Assembly (NCBI RefSeq): GCF_002160515.1
Contig: NZ_NFKS01000007.1
Span: forward strand, 51,973 to 115,972
From: Anaeromassilibacillus sp. An172
Lineage (GTDB): Bacteria > Bacillota > Clostridia > Oscillospirales > Acutalibacteraceae
Direction of reading: 5' to 3'
DNA: 64,000 bases
The position numbers and the translations under genes are program-made. Below the pieces are notes generated by a model. That model was not told the origin of the DNA. It saw nothing but the letters and a program-made list of their open reading frames with translations, and searched no databases. Positions within the stretch are counted from its first letter, which is position 1. Each line of letters begins with the position of its first letter. This document shows, in pieces, positions 17,158 through 25,447 of this stretch.

Positions 17158-17601
17158 GTGGGCAGAAAACCAAAATCGAATTCACTTATATCAAATCTAA
17201 AATTTTACAGACAAAACAGCGGATTTACTCAACAGCAAGTAGCTGATGCCTTGCACATAGAGAGAACAACCTATACCTATTATGAAATCGGCAAGACTCT
17301 TCCAAATCTTATAACTCTTAAAAAGCTTGCACAAATATATCATGTTTCTGTTGACGACCTTATGCCCATGGAACCCGAAGCACAGGATGATGTGGGCGAT
17401 TCCGATTTTTCTTCTCTTCAAAGGGACGAAAACCCTCAGCAGGCAGCAGTAAGAAAACAAAACAACGAAAAAATATACTGCCTTGGCAACGATGAACAGA
17501 GCCTTATAATAAATTACAGAATTTTGCCCAAAGAAGCAAAACAGGAAATAATTCAGGAAATTCAAAAACTTACCGAAAAATACAAGGACATCGAGATTTA
17601 A
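17158..17601 (+). CDS. XRE-family transcriptional regulator
   Basis: DNA-binding protein of 147 residues. The N-terminal helix-turn-helix (about 10-65) has LKFYRQNSGFTQQQVADAL and YYEIGKTLPNL, typical of Cro/C1-type repressors that recognise TT..AA operators. The C-terminal half is hydrophilic with a helical end rich in Glu and Lys and has no known domain. GTG start behind AGGGGG. It sits alone upstream of rpsO, so its target is not evident. The 295-bp gap before it holds a strong but apparently unused ribosome site at about 16966-16975. Confidence 0.85.
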   Translation: MGRKPKSNSLISNLKFYRQNSGFTQQQVADALHIERTTYTYYEIGKTLPNLITLKKLAQIYHVSVDDLMPMEPEAQDDVGDSDFSSLQRDENPQQAAVRKQNNEKIYCLGNDEQSLIINYRILPKEAKQEIIQEIQKLTEKYKDIEI

Positions 17602-17642
17602 TTTTTGCAGTTGTCCGAAAGTAAAAAATCAGAAAAATTTTC

Positions 17643-17671
17643 TTTACATCAAGGGAAAATTGTGATATACT
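17643..17671 (+). promoter_or_regulatory. Promoter of rpsO-pnp
   Basis: TTTACA (17643-17648), 17-bp spacer, TATACT (17666-17671). It predicts a 5' leader of about 107 nt before rpsO. Confidence 0.65.
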
Positions 17672-17677
17672 GTTTTG

Positions 17678-17784
17678 ACGTAAGCCGGTTCCACGGATAG
17701 GGGTTTAAGCCGTTGTACGGATTTTCACCAATCCCTTACCTGTGAATTTCGGTTATAAATATTTAAGTTAAAGGTGGAATAAAA
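17678..17784 (+). promoter_or_regulatory. Structured 5' leader of rpsO, candidate S15 autoregulatory RNA
   Basis: The leader can fold into one extended hairpin: CAC (17692-17694) with GTG (17742-17744), GG with CC, an internal mismatch, AGGGGTT (17699-17705) with AATCCCT (17730-17736), and an apical CCGT/ACGG hairpin (17710-17720). S15 represses its own mRNA through such leaders in several bacterial groups; that this one does so is inference. Confidence 0.5.
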
Positions 17785-18048
17785 ATGCTTAAAGAAGAAA
17801 AGCTTGCAATTATGCAGGAATACGCAACACACGAAGGCGACACAGGTTCTCCTGAGGTTCAGATTGCTCTTCTCACAAAGAGAATCAACGACCTTACCGA
17901 GCACCTCAAGGTTCACAAGAAGGACCATCACAGCCGCAGAGGTCTTCTCCAGATGGTTGGTAAGAGAAGAAATCTTCTCAACTACCTCATCAAGGTTGAC
18001 ATTGAGAGATACCGTTCAATCATCGCAAGACTCGGCATCCGTAAATAA
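17785..18048 (+). CDS. rpsO: 30S ribosomal protein S15
   Basis: Primary 16S rRNA-binding protein of the small-subunit platform, 87 residues. It shows the family core [35 protein letters not shown] and [29 protein letters not shown] ribosome site. It is first in the conserved rpsO-pnp pair; a weak hairpin (18060-18084) and a long hairpin (18122-18190) separate the two genes. Confidence 0.98.
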   Translation: MLKEEKLAIMQEYATHEGDTGSPEVQIALLTKRINDLTEHLKVHKKDHHSRRGLLQMVGKRRNLLNYLIKVDIERYRSIIARLGIRK

Positions 18049-18121
18049 TTGCAAAATCAGGGCAGGCGGTTATCCGTTTGCCCTATGTTTGTAAATTCAA
18101 AGAGGAAAAACAGAAGAAAGC

Positions 18122-18190
18122 TTATTGAGATTTAGCGGTAACACGAAAGAAAAAGTATATTTTTCCTTGGTGTTATTGCTAAATCAATAA
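18122..18190 (+). promoter_or_regulatory. Long leader hairpin upstream of pnp
   Basis: Left arm 18122-18144 pairs with 18170-18190 over about 21 bp with one two-base bulge and two G-U pairs. The inner AAAGAAAAA/TTTTTCCTT arms extend it to about 30 bp with a small loop. It ends 40 bp before the pnp start. Its position matches the RNase III-cleaved pnp leader hairpin of E. coli. Confidence 0.65.
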
Positions 18191-18230
18191 TATTCTTCTG
18201 CTTTTCAAAAGTTTTAAAGGAGGATACATT

Positions 18231-20444
18231 TTGGTTAAAGAATTTAATAATTTCAGAGTATTTGAAACAGACTTTGCCGGCAGACCACTTGTTGTTGAAA
18301 CAGGTAAAATGACACAGCTTGCAAACGGCGCATGCCTTGTAAGATACGGTGACACAGTTGTACACGTTGCAGCTACAGCCGCAGCAAAGCCAAGAGACGG
18401 CATAGACTTCTTCCCTCTTTCAGTTGACTTTGAGGAAAAGCTCTACTCCGTAGGTAAAATTCCGGGAAGCTATCTCAAAAGAGAAGGCAGACCTTCCGAC
18501 AAGGCTATTCTTGTAAGCCGTGTTATCGACAGACCTATTCGTCCTCTCTTCCCTAAGGATATGAGAAACGACGTTTCCATTGTCTGCACAGTTATGAGCG
18601 TTGACAACGACTGCATGCCTGAAATCGCAGCAATGGTGGGAACATCAATCGCCCTTTCAATTTCCGATATTCCATGGAACGGCCCGATTTCCGGCGTTTC
18701 CGTTGGATATGTTGACGGCAAATATGTTATCAACCCAACAGCCGCTCAGAGAGCTGTTTCCAAAATGGCAACAACAGTTGCTTCAACTGACAGCAGAATT
18801 GCAATGATTGAAGCAGGCGCAGACTGCGTAAGCGACGAGGTTATGTACAACGCCATTATGGCAGGTCACGAGGCTAACCAGAAGATTATCGAGTTCATCA
18901 AGGGAATTCAGGCAGAAATCGGAAAGCCTAAGTTTGAATATCCAAGCAACGAGCCTGACCACGACATGTTCGAGGCTATCAAGGCATTCTCAGAAGAGGA
19001 CATCAAGGTTGCCCTTGACACAGACGACAAAACAGTTCGTGACGAAAGACTCAAGCCAATTTACGAGGCTGTTCACGAGAAATTCGACGAGATATATCCT
19101 GAGTGCGAGGCAAAAATCGACGAGTGCCTCTACAAAACTCAGAAAACAGTAGTTAGACGCTGGCTTTTGGACGAGCAGAAGCGTGTTGACGGAAGAGGTA
19201 TGGACGATATCAGACCTTTGGCTTCTGAAGTTGGTCTTCTTCCAAGAGTTCACGGTTCAGGCCTCTTTACAAGAGGACAGACACAGGTTCTCACAATCGC
19301 AACACTGGGCCCTGTATCCGACCAGCAGCTTCTCGACGGAATTGACGATGAGGAAACAAAGAGATATATGCACCACTACAACTTCCCAAGCTACTCCGTT
19401 GGCGAAACAAAGCCAAGCAGAGGCCCAGGAAGACGTGAAATCGGTCACGGTGCATTGGCAGAAAGAGCTTTGGTTCCTGTTATCCCATCAGTTGAGGAAT
19501 TCCCATATGCATTGAGACTTGTTTCCGAGGTTCTCTCCTCCAACGGTTCAACATCACAGGGTTCCGTATGCGGTTCAACACTTGCTCTCATGGACGCAGG
19601 TGTTCCGATTAAGGCTCCTGTTGCAGGTATCTCCTGCGGACTTATCACCGAGGGCGAAAGATGGATGACAATGGTTGATATCCAGGGTCTTGAGGACTTC
19701 TTCGGCGATATGGACTTCAAGGTTGCAGGTACACACGACGGTATCACAGCAATTCAGATGGACCTTAAAATCAGCGGTCTTACACCTGATATGGTTAAGG
19801 AAGCTTTGGCAAAGACACACAAGGCAAGAAACTATATCCTTGACGAGATTATGCTCAAGGCTATTCCTGAGCCAAGAGCAGAGCTTTCTCCATACGCTCC
19901 TAAGATGTTCACAACAACAATCCCAGCTGATAAGATTAGCGAAGTTATCGGCAAGGGCGGCAAAGTTATCAAGGAAATCCAGGCAGAGTGCCAGTGCAAG
20001 ATAGACATTGAGGAAGACGGCGAGTTCGGTAAGGTATTCGTTTCCGGTACAGACACAGCAATGTGCCAGAGAGCAGTTGAGATTGTAAATACAATAGCAG
20101 TTGACCCAGAGCCAGGCGCAATGTTCCTTGGTAAGGTTACAAGAATCATGGACTTCGGCGCATTCGTAGAGATTGCCCCGGGTAAAGAGGGACTTGTACA
20201 CATTTCCCAGCTTGACGTTAAGAGAACAGATAAGGTTACAGACGTTGTAAACGTAGGCGACATTATCAGAGTTAAGGTTCTCGACATCGACGACAAGGGA
20301 AGACTGAACCTTTCAAGACGTGACGTTCTCATCGAGGTAGACGGCCTTGTTCCGGAAAATGACCCGGCAGACCATAAGCCAAACAGAAACAATAGAGATA
20401 GAAACGACCGCCGCGGCGGCCATAACAGAAACAATAGAAAGTAA
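18231..20444 (+). CDS. pnp: Polyribonucleotide nucleotidyltransferase (PNPase)
   Basis: Phosphorolytic 3'-5' exoribonuclease of RNA decay, 737 residues. Two RNase PH-type cores (about 10-230 and 320-545; FTRGQTQVL and SSNGSTSQGSVCG mark the second) flank the helical domain. They are followed by a KH domain (about 565-625, VIGKGGKVIKEI) and an S1 domain (about 630-700, GKVTRIMDFGAFVEI). The C-terminal tail is rich in Asn, Arg, Asp and Gly (after 710), a basic, disordered RNA-binding type of tail. TTG start at 18231 with AAAGGAGG eight bases upstream. Long leader hairpin before it, strong terminator after it. Confidence 0.98.
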   Translation: MVKEFNNFRVFETDFAGRPLVVETGKMTQLANGACLVRYGDTVVHVAATAAAKPRDGIDFFPLSVDFEEKLYSVGKIPGSYLKREGRPSDKAILVSRVIDRPIRPLFPKDMRNDVSIVCTVMSVDNDCMPEIAAMVGTSIALSISDIPWNGPISGVSVGYVDGKYVINPTAAQRAVSKMATTVASTDSRIAMIEAGADCVSDEVMYNAIMAGHEANQKIIEFIKGIQAEIGKPKFEYPSNEPDHDMFEAIKAFSEEDIKVALDTDDKTVRDERLKPIYEAVHEKFDEIYPECEAKIDECLYKTQKTVVRRWLLDEQKRVDGRGMDDIRPLASEVGLLPRVHGSGLFTRGQTQVLTIATLGPVSDQQLLDGIDDEETKRYMHHYNFPSYSVGETKPSRGPGRREIGHGALAERALVPVIPSVEEFPYALRLVSEVLSSNGSTSQGSVCGSTLALMDAGVPIKAPVAGISCGLITEGERWMTMVDIQGLEDFFGDMDFKVAGTHDGITAIQMDLKISGLTPDMVKEALAKTHKARNYILDEIMLKAIPEPRAELSPYAPKMFTTTIPADKISEVIGKGGKVIKEIQAECQCKIDIEEDGEFGKVFVSGTDTAMCQRAVEIVNTIAVDPEPGAMFLGKVTRIMDFGAFVEIAPGKEGLVHISQLDVKRTDKVTDVVNVGDIIRVKVLDIDDKGRLNLSRRDVLIEVDGLVPENDPADHKPNRNNRDRNDRRGGHNRNNRK

Positions 20445-20480
20445 TTTCTTTGAGCTGTAAAATTCAATATGATAAAATCA

Positions 20481-20510
20481 CACCCCGACGGAAATCCGCC
20501 GGGGTGATTT
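20481..20510 (+). terminator. Terminator of rpsO-pnp
   Basis: GC-rich stem CACCCCGACGG (20481-20491) with CCGCCGGGGTG (20496-20506), AAAT loop, then ATTTGTT. The converging gene ends at 20512. Confidence 0.8.
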
Positions 20511-20511
20511 G

Positions 20512-23500
20512 TTATGGGAAGATTTCGTTAAGGTCATCAAGAAATTGATTATAAAATTTCTGTAATTCTTCATTACCCTTATGTTCCTCAGCATATTTTT
20601 TGATTTCGGCAATATCGCTTTCTATGGAGTCTTTGGTTTTGTAGTGTTCAGCCTTTTTCAGTGTCATATTCATTATTCCTATCATATAGGCTGTTTGCAT
20701 AATTAAATTCTGTGGGTCAATGCTCTCCAAATTTTTAAGCTTATCTATTGTATCTCCTATTTCCGAAAGTTTTTGCGCTGCACTGAAATTTGCAAGTCCA
20801 TTTGCGTATACTGTCCGGACTTCTTGATTCTCCGGGGATGACTCACTCAGATTTTTTAGTTCTTCTATTATCTTTTCCCTTTCCTGCAGTTCCTGAACAT
20901 TGCTCAAATTAAAAAGTCCCTTTGCGTATTCTGTCCGGACTTCTTGATTCTCCGGGGATAACTCCCACAGTTCTTTTAGTTTTTCTACGGTATTTTCCCC
21001 TTCTTTCAACTCCTGAACATTGCTCAAATTTAAAAGTCCTCTTGCATATGCTGTTTGGATTTCTTGATTCTCTGAGGCTGACCTCCACAGCTTTTTTAGT
21101 TTTTCTACAGTCTTTTCCCTTTCTCTCAGCTCCTGAACATTGCTCAAATTAAAAAGTCCCTTTGCGTATTCTGTCCGGACTTCTTGATTCTCCGGGGATG
21201 ACTCACTCAGATTTTTTAGTTCTTCTATTGTCTTTTCCCTTTCTTGCAGCTCCTGAACACTGCTCAAATTAACAAGTCCTTTTGCATATTCTGTCCGGAC
21301 TTCTTGATTCTCAGGGACTGACTCACTCAGCCTTTTTAGTTCTTCTATTGTCTTTTCCCTTTCTTGCAGCTCCTGAACACTGCTCAAATTAACAAGTCCA
21401 TTTGCGTATACTGTCCGGACTTCTTGATTCTCCGGGGATGACTCACTCAGATTTTTTAGCTCTTCTATTGTCTTTTCACTCTCTTTTAGTTCCTGCTTGT
21501 TGCTCAAATTAACAAGTCCCTTTGCATATATTGTTTGGATTTCTTGATTCTCTGGGGATGACTCACTCAGATTTTTTAGTTCTTCTATTGTCTTTTCCCT
21601 TTCTCGTAGCTCCTGAACTCTGCTCAAATTAACAAGTCCATTTGCGTATGATGCCTGAAATTTTTGATTTGTAATGTATTTCTGACTCATCATTTCTAAT
21701 TTTTTTACTGTTTCACCTGCTTTTTCTACTGTTTGATAAAACGTCATATTTACCAGGATATAGCTATACCACACCGCATTTTCTTCATCATTTGGTTCAA
21801 ACATCTCCATGTCATCTGCAAATATTGTATTAAATCTTTCCTGCATGCAATAATTTTGAACACAACGAGATAAAAACCATGCAAACAACACAGAACTATT
21901 TTCCCAGCAAATATCAGAAAAATTAGATACATATTCATCGTCATAATTTTGTATTTTTTCTCTCAAGAACTCCAGTACAAAAAATTCGCCGAGCAAATCC
22001 GGTTCAAACGTTGTCCAAATACCGTCAGTTTCTGTTTTTTCGCAAATACTGCATAAAAACATGTTTTTATCTTCAACTTTTTTCAAAAATACATCTATGG
22101 CATTTTTAATCGGTTCCACTATTTTTTTATTTTTCAAATTCCATCCGCCAACGGCTGTGGCATAGGCTATTATTTCCTTTACCGCCTTGAAAAGCTCCTC
22201 ATCGCCTTTGCATATGACGTTTTTCCAGTGGTCTTCATATCTTTTTATTACATGTTCCACCAGATTGTTTAAATCCCAGTTTTCTGCTTCGTTTCCGTCG
22301 GCTACCGCATCGGCGACAAACAGCAGAATCAAGGGTCTTGCGCCCGTTTTTCTGTCATCTATTTCGTGAGTCTTTTTTATAACTGTATTTATTTTCTCAT
22401 CCGACAAAGATTTCTTTTTTTCTGCAAGGTAATCTTTCACTATTCCCTTAAAATCATCATCATTTAAAGGCTTTAAATTCAGAGATTTATTTTTGTCAAA
22501 TGCGGTGCTGTCTATGCAGTGATTTCTGCTTATATTTCCTCTAAAGCTTCTGTACCACATAGGCTCTAACAGCCTATCACAAACTTGAGTAAATCCCTCA
22601 CGTTCCAGAATTATCAGTCTTATTTTTTCACTGTAGGTGTTGTCAAAGGTGCAGAGTCTTTCTATAAAATCTCCCAGCTTTTCAGAAAACTGACCGCCGT
22701 AGTCGCAGACAAATAAAAGGTTTATAGGATATTCAAATTTATCCTTTGACATTATGCTTTGCAGACTTTGTTCCCCAAGCCATATCACTTTCCAGCAGTC
22801 GTTGCTCTCAAGCTTTTGGGTCATGTGATACATAAGCTTGCTTTTTCCGGAACCTCCGTCACCGGAAATTGACATCCACAACAGTTTTCTTTCATCATCA
22901 AGAAAACTGTAAATCTCTTTTTGCTCTTCTTCTCTTCCTCTGAATGTAATTATGTCGTTGCGGTAATGAAAGGGACTTAAATTTAAGGTTTTAGGTGAAA
23001 TTCTATCAATGACGCTGGCAAAAGAATTTATATATGCAATGTCCTTGTACATTTTATCGAACCCTGTCATAAGTTCCATATGTCTTGCTTCTGCATATTC
23101 AAAAAGATTAGAAAAATGTTCACCTAAGAGTATCTGCTGTTCTATACTGTTTTTATCCATGTAAAAACTCTTGACTATCTCCCTCGCTGTCCGAACATAT
23201 GCGCATACAATTCGCTCTTTTTCCGGTGTATCGGCTTTAGCTACATTTATACAGGAATTTATAAAACAGCTGTCCGAAAGTGAACCCCATTTATCTTTAA
23301 AAAGAAGGCTGTCCCGTACCTGTGTAAGAAGATTTTTCTTAACATATTCGTTTAAAGCAGGAAAATCTATTTCTTCAATACTCAATGAATTTTCAATTTT
23401 TTCGTCAAAAAATCTTTTTGAGCTTTCCTCAAATCTTTTTTCAAGTGATTTTTCTTCTGTCTTTTTGTTTATAACGCCTTTTATCTTTCCCTCTTGTTCT

Positions 23501-23553
23501 GAAACAAAACCATTCACCAAATCGGTTATTTTATCGGTTAAAAATTTTATCAT
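20512..23553 (-). CDS. STAND-like P-loop NTPase with C-terminal 40-residue repeats
   Basis: Protein of 1013 residues, not matched to a named gene. The N-terminal ~200 residues are helical and charged, with no recognised effector. A P-loop NTPase module follows: RGREEEQKEI, Walker A SGDGGSGKS (about 230-238), Walker B-like LLFVCDYGG (about 279-287) and LIILERE (about 314-320). A helical region runs to ~600. The C-terminus holds seven close 40-residue repeats (about 654-933, core ENQEVRTEYAKGLVNLS) flanked by two degenerate ones, TPR-like in pattern. NTPase plus helical repeats is the plan of STAND signalling proteins, many of them anti-phage (Avs). It is a single-gene unit between terminators. 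The ATG at 23553 follows AAAGGAGGGG. Confidence 0.7.
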   Translation of the reverse strand: MIKFLTDKITDLVNGFVSEQEGKIKGVINKKTEEKSLEKRFEESSKRFFDEKIENSLSIEEIDFPALNEYVKKNLLTQVRDSLLFKDKWGSLSDSCFINSCINVAKADTPEKERIVCAYVRTAREIVKSFYMDKNSIEQQILLGEHFSNLFEYAEARHMELMTGFDKMYKDIAYINSFASVIDRISPKTLNLSPFHYRNDIITFRGREEEQKEIYSFLDDERKLLWMSISGDGGSGKSKLMYHMTQKLESNDCWKVIWLGEQSLQSIMSKDKFEYPINLLFVCDYGGQFSEKLGDFIERLCTFDNTYSEKIRLIILEREGFTQVCDRLLEPMWYRSFRGNISRNHCIDSTAFDKNKSLNLKPLNDDDFKGIVKDYLAEKKKSLSDEKINTVIKKTHEIDDRKTGARPLILLFVADAVADGNEAENWDLNNLVEHVIKRYEDHWKNVICKGDEELFKAVKEIIAYATAVGGWNLKNKKIVEPIKNAIDVFLKKVEDKNMFLCSICEKTETDGIWTTFEPDLLGEFFVLEFLREKIQNYDDEYVSNFSDICWENSSVLFAWFLSRCVQNYCMQERFNTIFADDMEMFEPNDEENAVWYSYILVNMTFYQTVEKAGETVKKLEMMSQKYITNQKFQASYANGLVNLSRVQELREREKTIEELKNLSESSPENQEIQTIYAKGLVNLSNKQELKESEKTIEELKNLSESSPENQEVRTVYANGLVNLSSVQELQEREKTIEELKRLSESVPENQEVRTEYAKGLVNLSSVQELQEREKTIEELKNLSESSPENQEVRTEYAKGLFNLSNVQELREREKTVEKLKKLWRSASENQEIQTAYARGLLNLSNVQELKEGENTVEKLKELWELSPENQEVRTEYAKGLFNLSNVQELQEREKIIEELKNLSESSPENQEVRTVYANGLANFSAAQKLSEIGDTIDKLKNLESIDPQNLIMQTAYMIGIMNMTLKKAEHYKTKDSIESDIAEIKKYAEEHKGNEELQKFYNQFLDDLNEIFP
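20780..21639 (-). repeat. Coding 120-bp tandem repeats
   Basis: Seven near-identical 120-bp units lie in frame within the NTPase gene, visible as a strict 120-base periodicity. They encode the 40-residue C-terminal repeats. High DNA identity between units suggests recent expansion or gene conversion. Repeat boundaries are approximate. Confidence 0.85.
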
Positions 23554-23654
23554 AATTTCCCCTCCTTTTACATTCTTCGTCAACATATTTTAAAATTTTA
23601 CAGATATATTGTACCTCATGGTTTTTATAAAGTCAACAAACCTATTACATATAC

Positions 23655-23697
23655 AAAAATCCAAAAGCGGTACTTTTTAACCGCTTTTGGATTTTTT
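23655..23697. terminator. Bidirectional terminator after the metal ABC operon
   Basis: Thirteen-bp stem ATCCAAAAGCGGT with ACCGCTTTTGGAT and T-runs on both sides. Its right arm forms the last codons of the permease gene ending at 23677. Confidence 0.85.
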
Positions 23698-24543
23698 ATT
23701 TATAGTGATTTTTAGGTTAGTTATTATCAGAATTATTATAAAAATTACCCCGGTCATAACCGCCATTGTGCCGGAGATGGAGACGTCTAAGGTTGACGCA
23801 AGCTTATAGCCCCATGCGGCGGCGGTTCCGCCTAATGCGCAGCTTAGTGCTAAAACCACAGACAGACGTTTTGTCAGAAGCAATGCGGCGGCAGGGGGAG
23901 CTATCATAAACGCCACCACAAGCACAGAGCCTACCCACTGGAAAGCCACAACCGCTGTTATTGAAGCGCAGGTCATCAAGGCGTAGTGCAAAATCTCCGG
24001 ATGAAATCCACCTGTTTTGGCTGCAATTTCATCGAAAGAAGCAAATTTCAGTTCCTTATAAAACACAAGGACAAAAATCAGGTTTAGGGCAAACAAGAAC
24101 ATTGAAAAATACACGCTTTTCGCCCCTATATCCTTTCCCAAAACCATAAGCCTATCAAAGGGCGCAAAGGCAAGTTCTCCCAGCAAAACCGAGTCTGTAT
24201 CAAGGTGAACAGAGTCGGCGCAGAGTGTTATCAGTATAACTCCTACGGAAAACAGCAGAGGAAACACCAAGCCGTTGGAAGCGTCACTGTCTACAAGTCC
24301 CGTATTGTCCAGAGTTTCTGTAAACCACACGGTCAGCACTCCCACAATTCCCGCACCGATTATCAATATGGGCGAGTTTAGGTCACCTGTCAATAAAAAT
24401 CCCAAAACTATTCCCAAAAGAACCGTATGGGTTATTGCATCTGAGGTCATGGACATATTTCGCACCACAAGAAACGACCCGGGCAAAGCGCAGGCGGCTG
24501 ACATAAAAACCGCTGTTAAGAGTATTTCAATCTGAGGATTCAA
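23677..24543 (-). CDS. Metal ABC transporter permease (TroD/ZnuB family)
   Basis: Membrane subunit of the Mn/Zn/Fe importer, 288 residues with eight to nine hydrophobic segments and the family motif SDAITHTVLLGIVLGF near the N-terminus (the SDAISHAVLPG region). It overlaps the preceding permease gene by 17 bp. Two different permeases in the operon, as here, recall TroCD of Treponema rather than the single ZnuB of E. coli. Confidence 0.88.
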   Translation of the reverse strand: MNPQIEILLTAVFMSAACALPGSFLVVRNMSMTSDAITHTVLLGIVLGFLLTGDLNSPILIIGAGIVGVLTVWFTETLDNTGLVDSDASNGLVFPLLFSVGVILITLCADSVHLDTDSVLLGELAFAPFDRLMVLGKDIGAKSVYFSMFLFALNLIFVLVFYKELKFASFDEIAAKTGGFHPEILHYALMTCASITAVVAFQWVGSVLVVAFMIAPPAAALLLTKRLSVVLALSCALGGTAAAWGYKLASTLDVSISGTMAVMTGVIFIIILIITNLKITINKKSKSG

Positions 24544-25447
24544 AGCTTTTCACCCTTTCAATAAGCTTTTTCCTGTTTTGTTTTCGCTTGATAAGCTTCC
24601 AAAGCACTCCTCTTTTTGGAGCTAACAATATTGAAAAAACCGCCATAACTCCAAGACACACAACTATTACCGGCCCTGTGGGAACCGACTCAAAGGAAGA
24701 GCTTACGGCAGTTCCCAAAACTCCCCCAAAGGCTCCTATAACTGCTGAAAGCAATGTCATTGTTTCAAGACGGCTGACCCATTGTCTTGCAGCCGCTGCC
24801 GGAGCCACCAGCATGGCGCTCATTAAAATTACGCCTACCGTTTTTATTCCAACCACGGAAGCCAAGGTGACGAAAAATGACAGGACAAAATCAACCATCC
24901 ACACTTTAATTCCCACCACCTGAGAAAACACCTTATCGAAGGTAACAAGCTTAAAGGGTTTCCAGAAAATCGCCACGGTCACAAGCACAACCGCCGTGGA
25001 AATTAAAATTATAAAAACATCCTTTGAAGTCATTGCCGACGCTTGACCATAGATAAATGTTTTAAGTCCCGCCTGGGAGGAGTTGGGAAGCTTTTGGGCA
25101 AAGGTCAAAAGCACAAGTCCTAAGCCGAACATTACGGAAAGCGTCATCGCAAGGGCGCAGTCAAATTTTATTTTTGAAAACCTTGTAATCAATGTTATTA
25201 AGCACAGGGAAATCACTCCCCCTGCCAAAGCTCCCAAAAGTAAAATTTCTTCATCCTTGCATAGTGTTATGAGAAAAGCTGCGCAGATTCCCGGCAGTGC
25301 TCCGTGGGAAATTCCGTCGCCCAAAAGGCTCTGTTTTCTCAAAACCGCAAAGCTTCCCAGAACTCCGCATAGTATTCCCAAAAGGGCAGAACCCAATGAA
25401 ACCACACAAAAGGTATAATCCTGAAAGAGCAAAAACAAATCAGTCAT
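24527..25447 (-). CDS. Metal ABC transporter permease (TroC/ZnuB family)
   Basis: Second membrane subunit, 306 residues, with the family motif LLGDGISHGALPGI (about 41-54) and eight to nine hydrophobic segments. It ends in a basic tail (KLIKRKQNRKKLIERVK). It overlaps the ATPase gene upstream by 8 bp and the other permease gene downstream by 17 bp, so the four genes are tightly coupled. A heterodimeric channel with the other permease is inferred. Confidence 0.88.
   Translation of the reverse strand: MTDLFLLFQDYTFCVVSLGSALLGILCGVLGSFAVLRKQSLLGDGISHGALPGICAAFLITLCKDEEILLLGALAGGVISLCLITLITRFSKIKFDCALAMTLSVMFGLGLVLLTFAQKLPNSSQAGLKTFIYGQASAMTSKDVFIILISTAVVLVTVAIFWKPFKLVTFDKVFSQVVGIKVWMVDFVLSFFVTLASVVGIKTVGVILMSAMLVAPAAAARQWVSRLETMTLLSAVIGAFGGVLGTAVSSSFESVPTGPVIVVCLGVMAVFSILLAPKRGVLWKLIKRKQNRKKLIERVKSFESSD

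Noticed and set aside
16989..17246. 85-residue open frame before and into the XRE gene
   Set aside because: It overlaps the XRE coding start by ~90 bp; the nearby strong ribosome site is better spaced for a different ATG (16984) that stops after five codons.
19575..20201. 208-residue open frame antisense to pnp
   Set aside because: No ribosome site, Cys-rich low-quality protein, lies wholly inside the conserved PNPase coding region; a shadow frame.
20780..21639. Regular 120-bp repeats as a possible CRISPR or satellite array
   Set aside because: Units are contiguous without unique spacers and encode in-frame 40-residue protein repeats.
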